Made by a program: the position numbers and the translations under genes. This document shows, piece after piece, positions 24,701-36,966 of a stretch of 64,000 nt of DNA (positions are counted from its first letter, which is position 1; every line of letters begins with the position of its first letter). The stretch lies in assembly GCF_030052815.1 (NCBI RefSeq), contig NC_079510.1, forward strand, positions 46,652,725-46,716,724. Reading direction: 5' to 3'. Below the pieces are notes generated by a model that did not search any database, was not told where the DNA came from, and worked only from the letters and a program-made list of their open reading frames with translations. The DNA comes from Hevea brasiliensis. Taxonomy: Eukaryota; Streptophyta; Magnoliopsida; Malpighiales; Euphorbiaceae.

Positions 24701-27619
24701 GTTCCAAGTTTCTCATATAACTTTTCAAAGGCCTGTGTTCTTGCTTGACTAACTGCCTTTTTTGCCTATTTCTTTGCTATCTTGTACTGTTCTTATGCCT
24801 CATTATTATCACATTTAGGTAATTTCTTATACCATTCCCTTTTTCTCTTCACTGCCTTTTGTACTTCCTCATTCCACCACCATTCAACAATTAAAAATAA
24901 CAAAAATAAACCATCAGAGAGATATGAAAAACAATCCACGTATAAAAAATTCAGAGATTTTATTTTGTCATGCAAATCAAACAAAGGACCAGTGGCTACT
25001 TGGAATATTTATATCTTTTGTCAAGATCATCTTCAAGCAGAAAGATATAATATTATTATATTAAAAGATCAACGAATTTTATTGTCTATGATAGCAAGTC
25101 TTATGCCTGATCTACAGGAGTGGGCCTTGTTCCTCATGTAATTATTTGTAATACTTAAAGTTTTGATATTATTAATAAATTTATATTTTTCTCAAAAAAA
25201 AAAAAAAAAAAATTCCTGCCAAATTTAACTATACTATCCTTGCATACACCAGAAAATTTCAATTTCCACAACATTTTCCCCAGCCAGCCCATTTAAAACT
25301 GGAACAAGTAACATGGTAGGGCATACTCAAAAAATACCAAAGGAACTGAGAGTGTTTTTCATTTTTGTTCTGTGTCCAAAAGGGGCCAGAAACGGTCAGC
25401 AATGCACTCGATGCCTAAATAAACCATCAAATTTAATTTGTGATACTTAGTTATAAAGTTGCGTATATCACCTTCACGCTGCCTCCTTTCCAATCTTTCC
25501 TTCTCCTGCTGCATCTTCACAGGATCAGCCTTATCACCCTGATAACAAGAAAAAGTCTGCATGAAAAATCAGGCAATAAACCATTATCCTTCTCACCCAC
25601 ATTAAGTAGACATTACAATTTAACATCAAAATCACAAACCAATTCCCTAACCCACAAATGCCAAAGAATGAAAGAAATAAAGAAAAGAGAAAAGAGTCCT
25701 TACATGATCTAGAAGTGTCTTATGCTGTGCTTTTAAGATAGTATCTGCAAATCGATACTTTAGCATTGCAGCACGAAGGGCCTTTGCTGGAGACAGTTGT
25801 ACATCACAAGTAGGTCTCCATCCTAAACCAAACAAGGAAAAACTTCATAAAGCTGACATACCAAGAGAAGCTAAAGTTAACAGTTAGCCTTTACCCCAGG
25901 CTTTATAATTAAGATAAACAACCAACCTTCTCGAGAAGTTGCGTCTGTTGCAGGAGTAATGAGCTGTAAACTAGGGTATGCATTTTCATCATCCAAAGTA
26001 CTTACAGCCCCTTTACATAGATCCCAACAGCAACCCAAATGATCAGGTCACCCAACTCTAAGCAGTGGAATATCAGAAAAGAACAAAGCAGAAGATTCTC
26101 TCACCATCAGAATCTGGATCTGACTTGCTCATCTGTGAAGCTGACATGCTTTTCCCATGATAATCCTATATTTGAACACAGTTTCAATCACACCTTGCAG
26201 TGCATTGGCACTAAACAGAAATAATAAAAATGGACATAATGAAATACCAGTTTTGAGGCATCAGTGCCACATGCAGTATCATCTCTGCTCAATGACCTCT
26301 CAGAAGATATATCTACACAAATGGGGGAAATTAAGTAAGGTTGTCAAACAAAATACAGGGTTTTAAAAACAATAACAGGAAGGGAAAAAGATCAACTAAC
26401 AACCAGAGGAAGCATGGGTTGAGTCACTGGGAAGGCAACATTGAAAAGCACTTCTAACACTTGTAACACATTCACTAACAACTGGGCTCGATGGCTTGAC
26501 ACTGACAGGGCAACAAGCACATTTGCCACCACTAGTGCCTATAAGACACACTGCTGATTAGCTCCAATAAAGACCCATAAAGCAGACACTGCAGATTAGC
26601 TCCAATAAAGAGCCATAAAGCAGAAACTGTGTTCCGCAACTTCATACCTTTGCAAGAATTTAGCAGTAATGCCTTGTGCATGCAGTTTTCTGCAGGCTTA
26701 AAAAGCTTTACCTGTGTACAAACAAAGTATAAATAAATACACACTTTAACAATATACAGCAGGAATATATTACAAATGCATCCAAATACACAGAGACACA
26801 AATGCATGACTGCACACACTTACATATATAATAGGAGATGGCAAAAATACAAAGATTGTTAGGTAAGGAGAAACATACTTCTGCAGCTTTTGCATTTGAA
26901 GAACTCCTCATTGCCTTGTATTCAGATGGTTTTGACATCTTGGGTAAAAGAACATTGCGCAAACGGGATGTTTCAGGACAATTCTGTCTTGTGGCACTAA
27001 TTTCCTTTGGCTTCCTGCTCAAAATTTTTCCACCACCAGACTCTGATATTTCATGATTCCATTTTTGCTGTAGTGACTTCCACTTAGTCTCAAAAATCTT
27101 ATTCAGTGACTCTGCCACTTGGTGGACATAATTTGTTGGAGGATTATATAGCATAGCATTTGAGAATGTCAGTCTGACATCAGCAGCAAACTCTTCAGTT
27201 CCAGAATACTGATTCTTCTCCAGCTTAGATTTTATTGTCCCTAAATCCATAGGATTTGATATAATTGAAAAATAGTCGGGAATTTTCAGTGCCACTGGAT
27301 CCACTGGTTCCCTAAAAATCCAACCAGATGGATTATTTATCAGAGATTTTAGAATGGAAAAACACTGATGTGTGACACAGCGGCCCATCTTCCGCTTCTT
27401 CTCTGGTCGGCCCTCTACTTCCCACAATGGGCCACGCTTATTAGCCCCAGGCACCACAGGTTTCAGCTTCGTATTCTGCATGTCACATGCCTGAGAATGA
27501 TAGTTCTTGTCCACATTTCGCCCAGACTCACATTCCCTTATCCCAGGAACATATTCTATTCTTTTGGTAGAAAACTTTATTTTCAACTTCTTTCCTACTA
27601 CAGTTTCAGCAGCAATCAT
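21764..27619 (-). CDS. GTE12: Bromodomain transcription factor of the GTE12/GTE8 group, ten coding exons
   Basis: Coding exons on the minus strand are 27619-26879, 26711-26648, 26538-26404, 26312-26248, 26165-26105, 26010-25927, 25822-25704, 25538-25472, 22210-22089 and 21973-21764. All junctions are GT/AG and phases match, giving 555 residues. The protein starts [16 protein letters not shown], a start typical of this family. A basic KKRK lies at 74-77 and the bromodomain at about 82-183 ([32 protein letters not shown], and YNP with the acetyl-lysine-binding Asn159). The C-terminal part has [20 protein letters not shown], then a long charged coiled coil ([13 protein letters not shown] to [11 protein letters not shown]) and an acidic tail ending EEEEGEIFP. 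Such GTE/BET-like proteins are nuclear and read acetylated histones to regulate transcription. The ATG at 27619 lies in an exon whose acceptor is at 27630-27629, so there is a leader intron. The 3.26-kb intron between exons eight and nine contains two retro-insertions but keeps matching phase-1 borders. The exact family member number is inferred. Confidence 0.93.
22971..24893 (-). mobile_element. RTE-type LINE, 5'-truncated, inside the GTE12 intron
   Basis: Minus-strand fragments give [20 protein letters not shown] (24892), then a reverse transcriptase from 24600 with [53 protein letters not shown] and [12 protein letters not shown]. The catalytic box reads MIFANDIVL instead of FADDIVL. The 3' segment ends [18 protein letters not shown] and [12 protein letters not shown]. 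The element ends in CTCAA repeats on the plus strand (22971-22990), the TTGAG-type tail of RTE LINEs. Stops split the frame at several places, so it is inactive. It starts abruptly at the WWNEE region, lacking the endonuclease, which indicates 5' truncation. Confidence 0.92.
24893..25212 (+). mobile_element. Poly(A)-tailed retro-insert, probably an L1 3' end
   Basis: Directly beside the 5' edge of the RTE LINE lies about 300 bp that ends in a 19-base A tract (25194-25212) on the plus strand, with a preceding TTTATATTTTTCTC typical of plant L1 3' UTRs. A short frame before it (ending [11 protein letters not shown], stop near 25140) resembles the last residues of an L1 RNase H domain, but the match is weak. 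The left border is not certain. The opposite strand and the different tail type show it is a separate insertion from its RTE neighbour. Confidence 0.5.
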
Positions 27620-28482
27620 TCTGAAGAACTGCAAGAACATGAAAGCATCACTGTTTTAGTTTTTCAGGTTTGAAATACCATAAAAATTGACCTGCTTAAG
27701 GCAAGGACACTAGGTAGTGCCCTATCAAAGGAAAACCAACATGCACGAGCAGCAATAGAATGCAGAATGTGCAAATTTATATAACAGAATTTTTAAGAAA
27801 AGAACTAATAGAACCAAAATGCATGAGCAGTAACAAAATGCAGAGTGCAAATTTATATAACAGAATTTTTAAGAAAAAACTAATAGAACCCATGTGAGGG
27901 CATACAAGTACACATCATAAGGGGGAAAAAAGCTTAATTTTTATCTCGACAGTATATTGGATTGGAGTAACTAAGTGAACCCATAACCTCAATACCATAC
28001 TGGATTAGAAAAACTAAGCAAAATCAGAGAAGTAGTTGGTCTAAACTGTTTAGTTTGCTATGAAAATTCAAAATCAAAAACTAATATGCTATAATTTATT
28101 AACAAATTGCAAGGATTGGAAAAAAAATCAAAATTTTAGATTTTGAAGCTGAATTATATAAAGCGGCAAAAAATAGAGTTGGATTTTCCCAAAAAGCAGA
28201 CACCAAAATCTTTCGCACAATCTAAAATATAAATTCTCACCAAAAAAAGGGGGGACAAAGATAAAAACTCATCAAACTAACACAAATCACCATACAGAGA
28301 CATAAAAACTGAAAATTCAATAAAATATTCATAGGTTCTCAGTAGTTATCTACTGAAAACTACAGATACTTCTCGCTACATACTCCTACTGAACAAAGGA
28401 AACAAAGGGATTCAATAACCAAAATAATCAATCATAGGCATTAAACAAAAAAAAAAAACTCAGAACTTAAAGTAAACCTCAC

Positions 28483-28660
28483 CGATATAGAATAAGAGAC
28501 CGAGAAAACTCTGGATTGCTCGATTCTAATAACGCAAAGAGACGCAGATAGAGAAAGGTTGAAGATCGCAATGCTACAGAGAGATCAAAGCGACGGAAAA
28601 AGAAAGTAAAGAAGAGAAAGGGTTTAAAGTAGAGCACAGAGAGTGAGGCCTAGGGTTTTG
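28483..28660 (-). promoter_or_regulatory. 5' leader exon and proximal promoter of the GTE12-type gene
   Basis: A GTGAGG donor at 28482-28477 (minus) can splice to the acceptor at 27630-27629, leaving a non-coding first exon upstream of the ATG. Just upstream, AAAACCCTA (minus, near 28659-28651) resembles a telo-box. Transcription probably starts around 28620-28660, but no clear TATA box fixes it. The ~850-bp leader intron (28482-27629) contains a direct repeat at 27741-27892. Confidence 0.55.
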
Positions 28661-28699
28661 TACAACCCTAACTCCTGCACTCACACGACTGACTGGTGG

Positions 28700-29411
28700 T
28701 TTATTACTGTAACATCAGCAGCCTCAATATTACTGCGTTTGATGGAATTACATGTTTGTCCTCAAAGTCGGCTGCTGGTGACCTTTATATTTTCTTCTCT
28801 TGCTGTTTAGATTTTTTTTAATAAATATGCACATGAACACCCACCAATAAACAATATATACATATGTTTCGGATATACATGATTTTAATTAAAATAATAA
28901 TTAATGATCGGATAGTCTGTCCTTTTAATTGTGTTGTAGAAAGTTGAATAAACGATTGAGAAGTCATTTTCTAAAAAGAAAATACGAATTTTATGAATAA
29001 AAAAAAAATTATTGGGTGGTTAATTTAACTAATGAGATCTTATGAATTTTTCAAAATCATGTCAACTTTAACAACTTTTCTAGCATTCATTAAATATAAA
29101 TATGTTTATTTATGTATTTTCTTATATTGTTAATATAAAATAATAATAAATAAATATATTTAATAAAATTTTCTTATATTATTGATAAAAAAATTAATAA
29201 TAAATATAATAAATTTTAATAAGGGTAATATTACACCCTATAAGAAAATTATTATTTTAGTGCTTATGAAATTTTTTAATAATATAAAATTGACTTTGAA
29301 TTATTGAATTAATAATTAAATGTCTTTTCATAACATAAAAATTGCATTTTTTAAGCTCATAAAGCATTGGACAATCGCTTTGATGTGAATATCATCTCAT
29401 GGACATGAGAA
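28700..29411. other. AT-rich spacer upstream of the GTE12-type gene
   Basis: No gene or recognisable element ends are visible. The sequence becomes strongly AT-rich from about 28800 to the poly(T) run at 29412 that marks the next retroelement. Confidence 0.55.
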
Positions 29412-29533
29412 TTTTTTTTTTTTTGTTGAAAGATAATTCCATTAGAAGTCTTAAGAAAGTAGATCATAAAAAATAAAGTAATATTGTGCTAGAGGATTTC
29501 GCTTGAAAGACTCATCCTGCATAGTATTAGAGG

Positions 29534-31144
29534 TTAAAGCGTGAATTGTCTTGTTCCTATCTCTTCTAACAAAATGAAGAAGAGAAGATAAAAAATACTG
29601 AGTAAAGTACAAAGTATCCTGAATAATTTCTTGGATATTCTATGGAATAGAAGGATATTGAGATTGTTTATCACTATTTGGGAATTACCTTCTGTTATAA
29701 TGCTCTGGAATCCTTTACTTTTAGCTATTGAGATAGCTTCCCGACAAGCTAGACCTTCAAGAATGAGGGGATCAGATATGCCCAAAATTTCCTTGCAAGA
29801 CTAGGCTATGGGACGACCCAGGTGGTCTCTGGCTATTGCAGCAATGATGCCCATATGATTCTAAGAATTAGTTGCTGCAGATGATAGAGAGTGTTCCCAA
29901 GCAAGAAAAAAATTCCTCAAAATGGTTTGATGCAGCTGCTAACACTTGTTGAAATAGTAAAGGTTGGTCATTGAAAACTTGTCGATTCCTGTTCTTCCAG
30001 ATGTGCCACAGTATGAAAACAAGATGAGAGATCAAATCTTAAGCTTGAGTGTGGTTGTGCAAAGGATTGCACAATTCAATCCAACAATCAATCATTGACT
30101 GCCCATTAAGAAGGGAGGATTATAACCTAAAAAGCAAGTACAACTAGACCTCAAAATGCCTTTGGGCAAGAGAAGAAGATGTGCTTCAAGGTCTTCTATT
30201 TTCCACAATAAACACATTCATCAAGCATATTATTGAACCTGGTCTTTAACAATGATTTGGATAGCAACTGTTCTTTGAGGGGGCACCAAAGAAAAATACT
30301 CAATTTTGGTGGAAGACAAATCTTCCAAATACTGCCCTAGAAGTAGTTCATATTAGCTTAGGCTGTAGGACTAGGACCTACAGAAGCTTGAACCATATTA
30401 GCTAATTTGAGCTGATACGCCAAATGGCAGCCTAAGTTTGAGTAGCTGCCATTTTGAGTGAAATGCCAAGATAGCTGATCCTATCTATCAATAATGTTTG
30501 TGGGAATATATAAAATATTGGAAATCTCTTCTTCCTGAAAAACTTTTCTAAAAGCTTATACATCCCATTTGAAGGAATCTAATCAATAAGTTGAGAGACC
30601 AAGTTAAGATGAGGGTTGGCATTATCCTTGAGAGTAGGCATATCTGGAAAAGATTTGGTCACCCATCTTTCTTCTTTGCATAGGGTAGATCTCCCATTGT
30701 TAACTTGCCATCTAAGCCCTTTGGATAATAATTCTTTACCCCAAAGTAAGCTTCTCAAATCCCAAGAGGAATTCCCTCCCAACGATGCTTGTAAAAGTGA
30801 TGAAGCATGAAAATATTTCCCTTTGAGCACCCGAGTTAGGAGAGAGTTGGGATTATTCTTGATTCTCCAGCACTTTTTAGCCAATAAGGCTTGATTAAAG
30901 CTTTATAAATCTCGAAAACCCATTCCACCACAAGCTTTTGCACAACATAAGTTACTCCAGGAAATCCAATGTTATTTTTTCTCATCTTTGGATTGACCCC
31001 ACCAGAAGTTGGAAACCAACCGATTAATTTCTTGGCAAAGAGAAAGAGGAACTTGAAGCATGCTATGGCATACATAGGGATGGTTGCCACGACATATTTG
31101 ATCAAGATTTCCTTCCCATTGCCTAGAAGGTTTGTTCCTTCCAT
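29534..31144 (-). pseudogene. L1 ORF2 C-terminal region with RNase H
   Basis: The frame 31144-30836 begins with NGKEILIKYVVATIPMYAIACFK, the segment that follows RT in plant L1 ORF2. 30884-30579 carries LLTRVLKGKYFHASSLLQASLGG and SSWDLRSLLWGKELLSKGLRW, the zf-RVT-associated region. 29785-29534 has LACREAISIAKSKGF and ITEGNSQIVINNLN, part of the RNase H domain (acidic residues visible). The pieces lie in different frames separated by stops. Confidence 0.85.
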
Positions 31145-31244
31145 CTAGCTAGTTTATTCTGAATCTTTTCAATGATGGTTGCAAAGGTCTGTTGCTTAGA
31201 TTTAGTTACATTTGCTGGCAATCCCAAGAATTAATTCTGTCCTC

Positions 31245-32019
31245 CTAAGTTGTGAACACCAAGTGATTGAGTAGTGGATTCTCTAATTCGAAGTGGCGTG
31301 TTCTTACTAAAGAATAAAAAGGATTTGGCATAATTGATTGTCTGACCACTGGCTTGTGAACAAGTGTGAAGCACCTATCCGATGGTTTGAGCTTCCTTGG
31401 TGGTTGCTTTTGAGAATATGATAGAATCATTAGCAAACATAAGATTTGAAACCGAAGGGCTATGTTTGGCAATAGAAATACCATGGAGATTAGCATTCTT
31501 TAGCATGTGAGAGAACTCTTCTGCAAAAATAAGAAAAAGTTAAGGGAACAGTGGATCCCTTTGCAGTAATCCTCTTGATGGATGAAAAAACCCATCTCGG
31601 TGGCCATTTAATTGAAAAGTATAAGACACCGAGGTAATGAAAGACAGAATCCATCAAATCCAGGTGAAGTGGAAGCCAAATTTCTACATTACATGATGGA
31701 GATAGTTCCACTCCACACATTCTTATGCCTTGCTAATATCAAGTTTGAGAGCCATGCTATAGTTCTTGGATCTGTGCTTGTTTTTAAGATGATGCATAAT
31801 TTCATGACATAGTAGAATATTATCAGATATGAGACACTTTTTTGTGAAAGTGCTTTGCACACCACTAATGATTAAAGGCATGATAGGCTGCATTCTGCTA
31901 GTAAGAATTTTAGCAATAATTTTGTAAAAGATGGTGCACAAACCTATGGGTCTTAAGCTCTTCATCGACTTTACATGTTGCACTTCGAGAATAAGAGATA
32001 TGAGTGTGTGATTGAACAT
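31245..32019 (-). pseudogene. L1 reverse transcriptase, catalytic Asp lost
   Basis: The frame 32019-31723 has SLRPIGLCTIFYKIIAKILTSR and CLISDNILLCHEIMHHL plus LKLDISKA, the N-terminal RT motifs of plant L1 (the SKA follows the first catalytic Asp). Further on, around 31440-31400, the active-site box reads LMFANDSIIFSKA where active L1 has FADDS. The first Asp of the pair is therefore Asn, and intervening stops also break the frame. Confidence 0.85.
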
Positions 32020-32959
32020 GGTCCCTTACTGGAAAAAGTTTTGGATAGCTGCACACACCTCATTCCCAATTATACTCCAAAATCTTTGAAAGAAAAGCAC
32101 TGTGATACCGTAAATTCCTGGAGCTTTAGTGGGTTGTATGGAGAAAGGTGCACTTTGAATCTCTTCTGTTGTGAGAGGCCTAATGAGATTCACATTCATA
32201 TCATTATAAATTCTAGCTTGAATCCCTACTGTAACAGAGTTGAAATCATTGGCATTAGATGATGAATAAATGTTCTAAAAATAGTTGATGGCAAATGAGA
32301 CAATATCATCAAAGTTATGCTTCCATGTGCCATTAGAGTCTTGAAGTGCTTGAATAGAGTTCCTTCTTCTTTGCTGAACCACCTGTGCATTAAAGAAGGA
32401 AGTGTTTATGTCACCAGCTTTTAACCATGACTGTCGAGATTTTTGAGCCTAATAAATTTCCTCTACCTTGATTTTATTAATCAATTGGTGCTCAACCTGA
32501 TGAACTGCATCACCATCCCATTCTCCCATGGTTCTTTTAATTCAATCAAGATTGTCTCACAAGGATTGAATTTTGAGTATTGAGTTGTCATTGATTCTCT
32601 GATTCCAGTTCCAAAGAGCATTTCCACAATGCTTCAATTTTCAGTACACTTTCTTGAGTAAAGGTCCATTTGTCAAAAATTGCCAAGTAGAATTAACTAC
32701 ATCCTGCACTTCATTGGAGCTAACCCATCGAGCATCAAAGTAAAAGAATCGATTTGGTTTCCTGAAAAGCATATTGAGATTAAGAAGGATGGGGTGATGG
32801 CCTGAACCCCTATCTTCCATATGGTTTACTTTTGCTAACTAGTGCCCTATCAATCCTTTCTTAAACATTTAGAGAGCCATTATGCCTGCTATTCCAGGTC
32901 GTCATCGAACTTGAGTAACCCAAATCAACCACTCCCATGCCCTGTACAAAATCTCTGAA

Positions 32960-33432
32960 CTAATTCATCTTTGCATTAAAGCTACTCTTACCACCTCTTT
33001 TCTTAGATGGACTTAACATTGCATTGAAGTCTCCTATCATCACATATTCTGTATGGAGAGAGTTTTTAGAATTCAATAGAAAATCAAACTGCACACTCAT
33101 GGTTTCTACTTCACAGCTGATATAAAGAAATAAGATGTCCCAGTAGGATTGAGAATTCAAATTCTTCACTTTTCCATGATAACAAAAGAGTCTTGGAATA
33201 TTACATTAAAATCATAGCTATCATTCCAAGCAATGCTTAAATCACCTGATAGCCCTATAGGGTCTACACACAAAATATTAGAAAAGCCACATTTCCTTAG
33301 ATGCTTCTTGACTACTATCCCTTTATTCTTAGTTTTTGCTAGGAACACTAAGGTAGGGGAATGGAATTTACAAATTCCTTCGAGTGTGTGGATTGTCAAG
33401 GGGTTCCCTTCACCCTGACAATTCTCCACCAT
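32960..33432 (-). pseudogene. L1 endonuclease, broken
   Basis: The start reads NCQGEGNPLTIHTLEGICK with SPTLVFLAKTKNK, where functional apurinic-type endonucleases have a catalytic ETK; here Glu is Lys (AKTK). Then come CGFSNILCVDPIGLSGDLSIAWND and, in the next frame (33169-32960), YVMIGDFNAMLSPSKKRGG with the catalytic GDFN. A stop at 33166 separates the halves. Confidence 0.85.
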
Positions 33433-33456
33433 ATCGGCTTCATATTGAGCAGTGTA

Positions 33457-33669
33457 TTATTTTTTTAGATCAATCTCTATAATATCTCCTGACCTTGCTT
33501 GCTTGTCCGGCTTACCTAGAATAAGATGTTCCTCAACATTCCCTACTTCATTATCAATAGACTGCATTTCTTCTGTTTGCACTGTGGATGTAGTTATGTA
33601 AGCTCTACGTTTCCATGTCATTTTCGAAGCATGCTGGGGCTCAGAAATTTGCTTTATGTTTCCTTCCAT
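33457..33669 (-). pseudogene. L1 ORF1 C-terminal remnant
   Basis: A 70-residue basic and acidic frame (TWKRRAYITTS ... GDIIEIDLKK) lies immediately upstream of the endonuclease, where the gag-like ORF1 of plant L1 ends. Identification rests on position and character more than on a conserved motif; no zinc knuckle is visible here. Confidence 0.5.
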
Positions 33670-36268
33670 TATCTTAGTTTCTATTGGGAGAGACTCATTA
33701 TGAGATGGTGTTGCACTTGGAGAGCTCGGTTTGTAGATAGCAGCTGCGATATGGACTAAGGGTCTATTTGGTTTAACTATTAGATACAGCTGATAACTGT
33801 TAGTTAATAGCTGTTATTATTAGCTGATAACTGATAGTTAGTAGCTAATGATAGCTAATTTATGTTAAATGTTTGGTAAAACTTTATTTAGCTGTTGTTG
33901 TTGGTATGTAAAATGACTAATAAGGGTATATATCATATAATTTATTTTATTATTGAAATAAAAAAAAGATAAATTTATTATATTATATTATTTATTTTAT
34001 TATTAAATTAAATATATAATTTTTGATTTAATATATTATATTATTAAAATAAATATATAATTACCGATTTAATATATTATGTCATTTATTTTATTATTGA
34101 AATAAATATATAATTATTGATTTATTATATTATATTACTTATTTTATTATTGAAATAAGAAAATAATTAAATTCTTTAAAAAATAATTAAATGACATTAA
34201 AATTGTAATTATAAAATAATAAAGTAATTATTATTATTGATAAAAAATCTCATAACTAATTTTAAGTTTTTAGATGTAAAATTTTTTTTTTTTACAATAA
34301 TAAGAATTTTATATTTTATGTTATTAATAAAAAATATTTTAACAAAGTTGCGTTAATTAAAATGTTAAAATTAAAAAAAATAAAAGTATTAATAATATTA
34401 ATTTTTGAATTACATGAAAAAAGATAATATGATTTAAATAAAAAATAAAATCAAATCAGCTATCAGCTGATGAGAAACAGTTCTAAAAATAAAGCTGATA
34501 CAAACTGTAGTTAATGAATATCATATCAGTTACACATAAGCTATCAGCTCTATTTTTTTAAAATTTACTAAAGTTCACCTGCTTGGGCATCTATCAGCTA
34601 TCAGATGTATAACACCCTAAATTTTTAAATAATTATTTTATATGAAAATTATAATATTTATTGTATTAAATATTATGTAAATTTATTTGAAATTTTCTGA
34701 ATTTTTAAAATAGGGTTTATTTTCTTAAAAAAATAAATTTCATATATTTTAAAAATGAAATTAAAAATTACGTGACAAATCTAAAAATATATTTGGATTC
34801 CACAAATTTTTCTAAGTTTTTTGTAATTTTTTTAAAAATTTGTGAGCCTCGTTTTGGGTCTCAGGGCAGAGTAAAAGCCTAATTTTGGATATCTTAAATC
34901 GAATCAGTCGAATCGAACTGGATCAAATCAGATTGGTTGAATCGAACCGGCCATCTTTTTCTTCTCTTCCTTCTCCCCTACACGCCCGACACTCTCTCTT
35001 CCTCTCTCATTTTACCTCTCCTCTTCCCTCCCCACCATCGGCCACTACCTCTCCTCCCTTCCCCAGTGGTCTGCGCACCCCTTGGAACCTTCCCCACCAT
35101 CGGCCACCACCCCAGAACATCAGAAAATCGAGTTGAAGTCCCTCCACATGCGTGCGCAACGCTTCAAATTTTCAACCAAAATTTGGCCGATCAGGCCACC
35201 AATTGGACTGGATCCAGCCCTAATCACCTTCTACACTTCGTAAGTTTTATAAAGACACCAAGAACACGAATTTTTGTCAAGCGGTTTGTTCGATTTAAGT
35301 CCAAAAAATTTTAGTCCATTTCAATTTTTGGGCTAAATTTCTCCCAAATCGGGAACCCCATAGAGATTCCGAGAGTACCAGCTTGCGCCACTTGATGAGC
35401 ACTTCGCGATGATATAAATTTTAAAATTTCTCGACACTGAAAATCTAGTGGGTTCCACGAATTTCGCAGTATTTTTTTGAGACTTAAATGAGTTTATTTA
35501 ATTTCATAAAAATTATATTCTAACTCCTGGCGTTGTGAGTTTCACGTAAGTACCTTCATTTCTTGGAAATTTTACTGGCGATCATATCTGCATTTTCTGG
35601 CAGGACAAATGAGCTGCCAGAGTCGCTTCAGAAACGAGTCGAAATTACAGTCCTCACCACCCTTTTCAGAATGCCCCAAACGTGTTCTACGCGTTAGAAT
35701 TGGCATAGGTAAACCCGAACTCTAAATTTCCTTATTTACCTAGTATCGAGTTTAGAATAAAAATCTATAAAATATTTATGGGTAGTTAAAAAATTATGAT
35801 TCTTTTTGTAATAGTCTTATAGCATTGTTAAAGACCGCGGGGTAAAATTTTAAAATTTTTAGAGCTAGTTTGAATGACTTTTGCAAAATGTCAGTTTTAA
35901 GCCTTATAATTGAATTGTTGGACTATATGAGATTTATCTAAATTAGAGGGCCCAGGAGGGGTCAGGTGATGTTGTTGAGTTGACTTGTGACTTTAGAAGT
36001 ATAATTTGAACTACTTTGCAGGTTGGGTAGGTCCTAGGTATAGGAAAAATTATGTCGAATTTTTAGCATAAATTAGGGTATCTTTCAACACTTTAAAGTC
36101 CTGTTTTGATTTAGTGCTGATAAATTTATAATGTAATTGTTTAGGTGATCAAAGTCAGTCATCCTCCTTCACTCAGCCGTCACAATTATTCCCATTGTAC
36201 TATGAGAATATATTAATTTTATTTATAATTTTAATATTATTATATATACAAGGCATGCTCATGCATTC

Positions 36269-36271
<3 letters not shown>

Positions 36272-36343
<72 letters not shown>
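36272..36343. repeat. (TA)n microsatellite in solo LTR copy 1
   Basis: About 72 bp of uninterrupted TA at the left edge of a tandem duplication; a shorter (TA)n (about 36957-36978) sits at the right edge of its second copy. Confidence 0.95.
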
Positions 36344-36345
<2 letters not shown>

Positions 36346-36966
36346 CAAGCTTTGTGTTGCATTATTATTTAATGAAATTGATGTGGGTGTCACTTTAGGG
36401 TAATTTGGAGTTGTGTACGTGTATCGGCGTACGTGAGGTGTGGTACTGAATATGGGTAAGACGAGCATATCAACTTGAGCTAGTCTCGCTTGGGGCCCCT
36501 ATCCTTTTTGTGATAAGTCAGAATAAGTACGGCTTTGAGTTGATCTCGCTGATCCCTGCATTTGGATTATTAAGAGAATGTCCAGCTCGAGTTGATCTCA
36601 TTGGCAAAGGTTGGAATTAAGAGAGCTGTATATGGGATCAACTCTCATATATATAGGCAAGTTTTGTGTTGCATTATTATTTGATGAAATTGATGTGGGT
36701 GTCACTTTAGGGTAATTTGGAACTGTGTGCGTGTATTGGCGTGCGTGAGGTGTGGTACTGGATATGGGTAGGACGGGCAGATCAACTTGAACTAGTCTCG
36801 CTTGGGGCCCTATCCTTTTTGTGATAAGTCGGAATGAGTACGGCTTTGAGTTGATCTCACTAACCCCCGCATTTGGATTATTAAGAGAAAATCCAGCTCG
36901 AGTTGCTCTCGTTAACAGAGGTCGGAATTGAGAGAGCTGTATAGGGGATCAGCTCTTATATATATA
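36343..36966 (+). repeat. 312-bp tandem duplication in solo LTR copy 1
   Basis: Copy 1 (36343-36654) and copy 2 (36655-36966) both run from ATAGGCAAG(C/T)TTTGTGTTGC to GAGAGCTGTATA(T/G)GGGATCA and share the block with GCTTGGGGCCC. The other family member has only one unit here, so the duplication arose in this copy. Each unit ends in a short TATATA tract, which suggests slippage or recombination at the TA repeats. Confidence 0.9.

Larger units (their letters stand above)
29412..33750 (-). mobile_element. L1-type LINE, decayed
   Basis: On the minus strand the parts run from an ORF1 C-terminus through endonuclease, RT, the cysteine-poor C-terminal region and RNase H to a poly(A) tail, seen as 13 T on the plus strand at 29412-29424. 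This is the plant L1 layout with an RNase H domain. Stops and frame changes break every domain. Because ORF1 remnants are present, the insertion is close to full length. The right edge is near 33750 but no convincing target-site duplication was found. Confidence 0.88.

Noticed and set aside
29399..33756. ATGGAC at 29399-29404 and 33751-33756 as a target-site duplication of the L1 LINE.
   Set aside because: The match is only six bases and does not directly abut the poly(T) run, so it could easily be chance.
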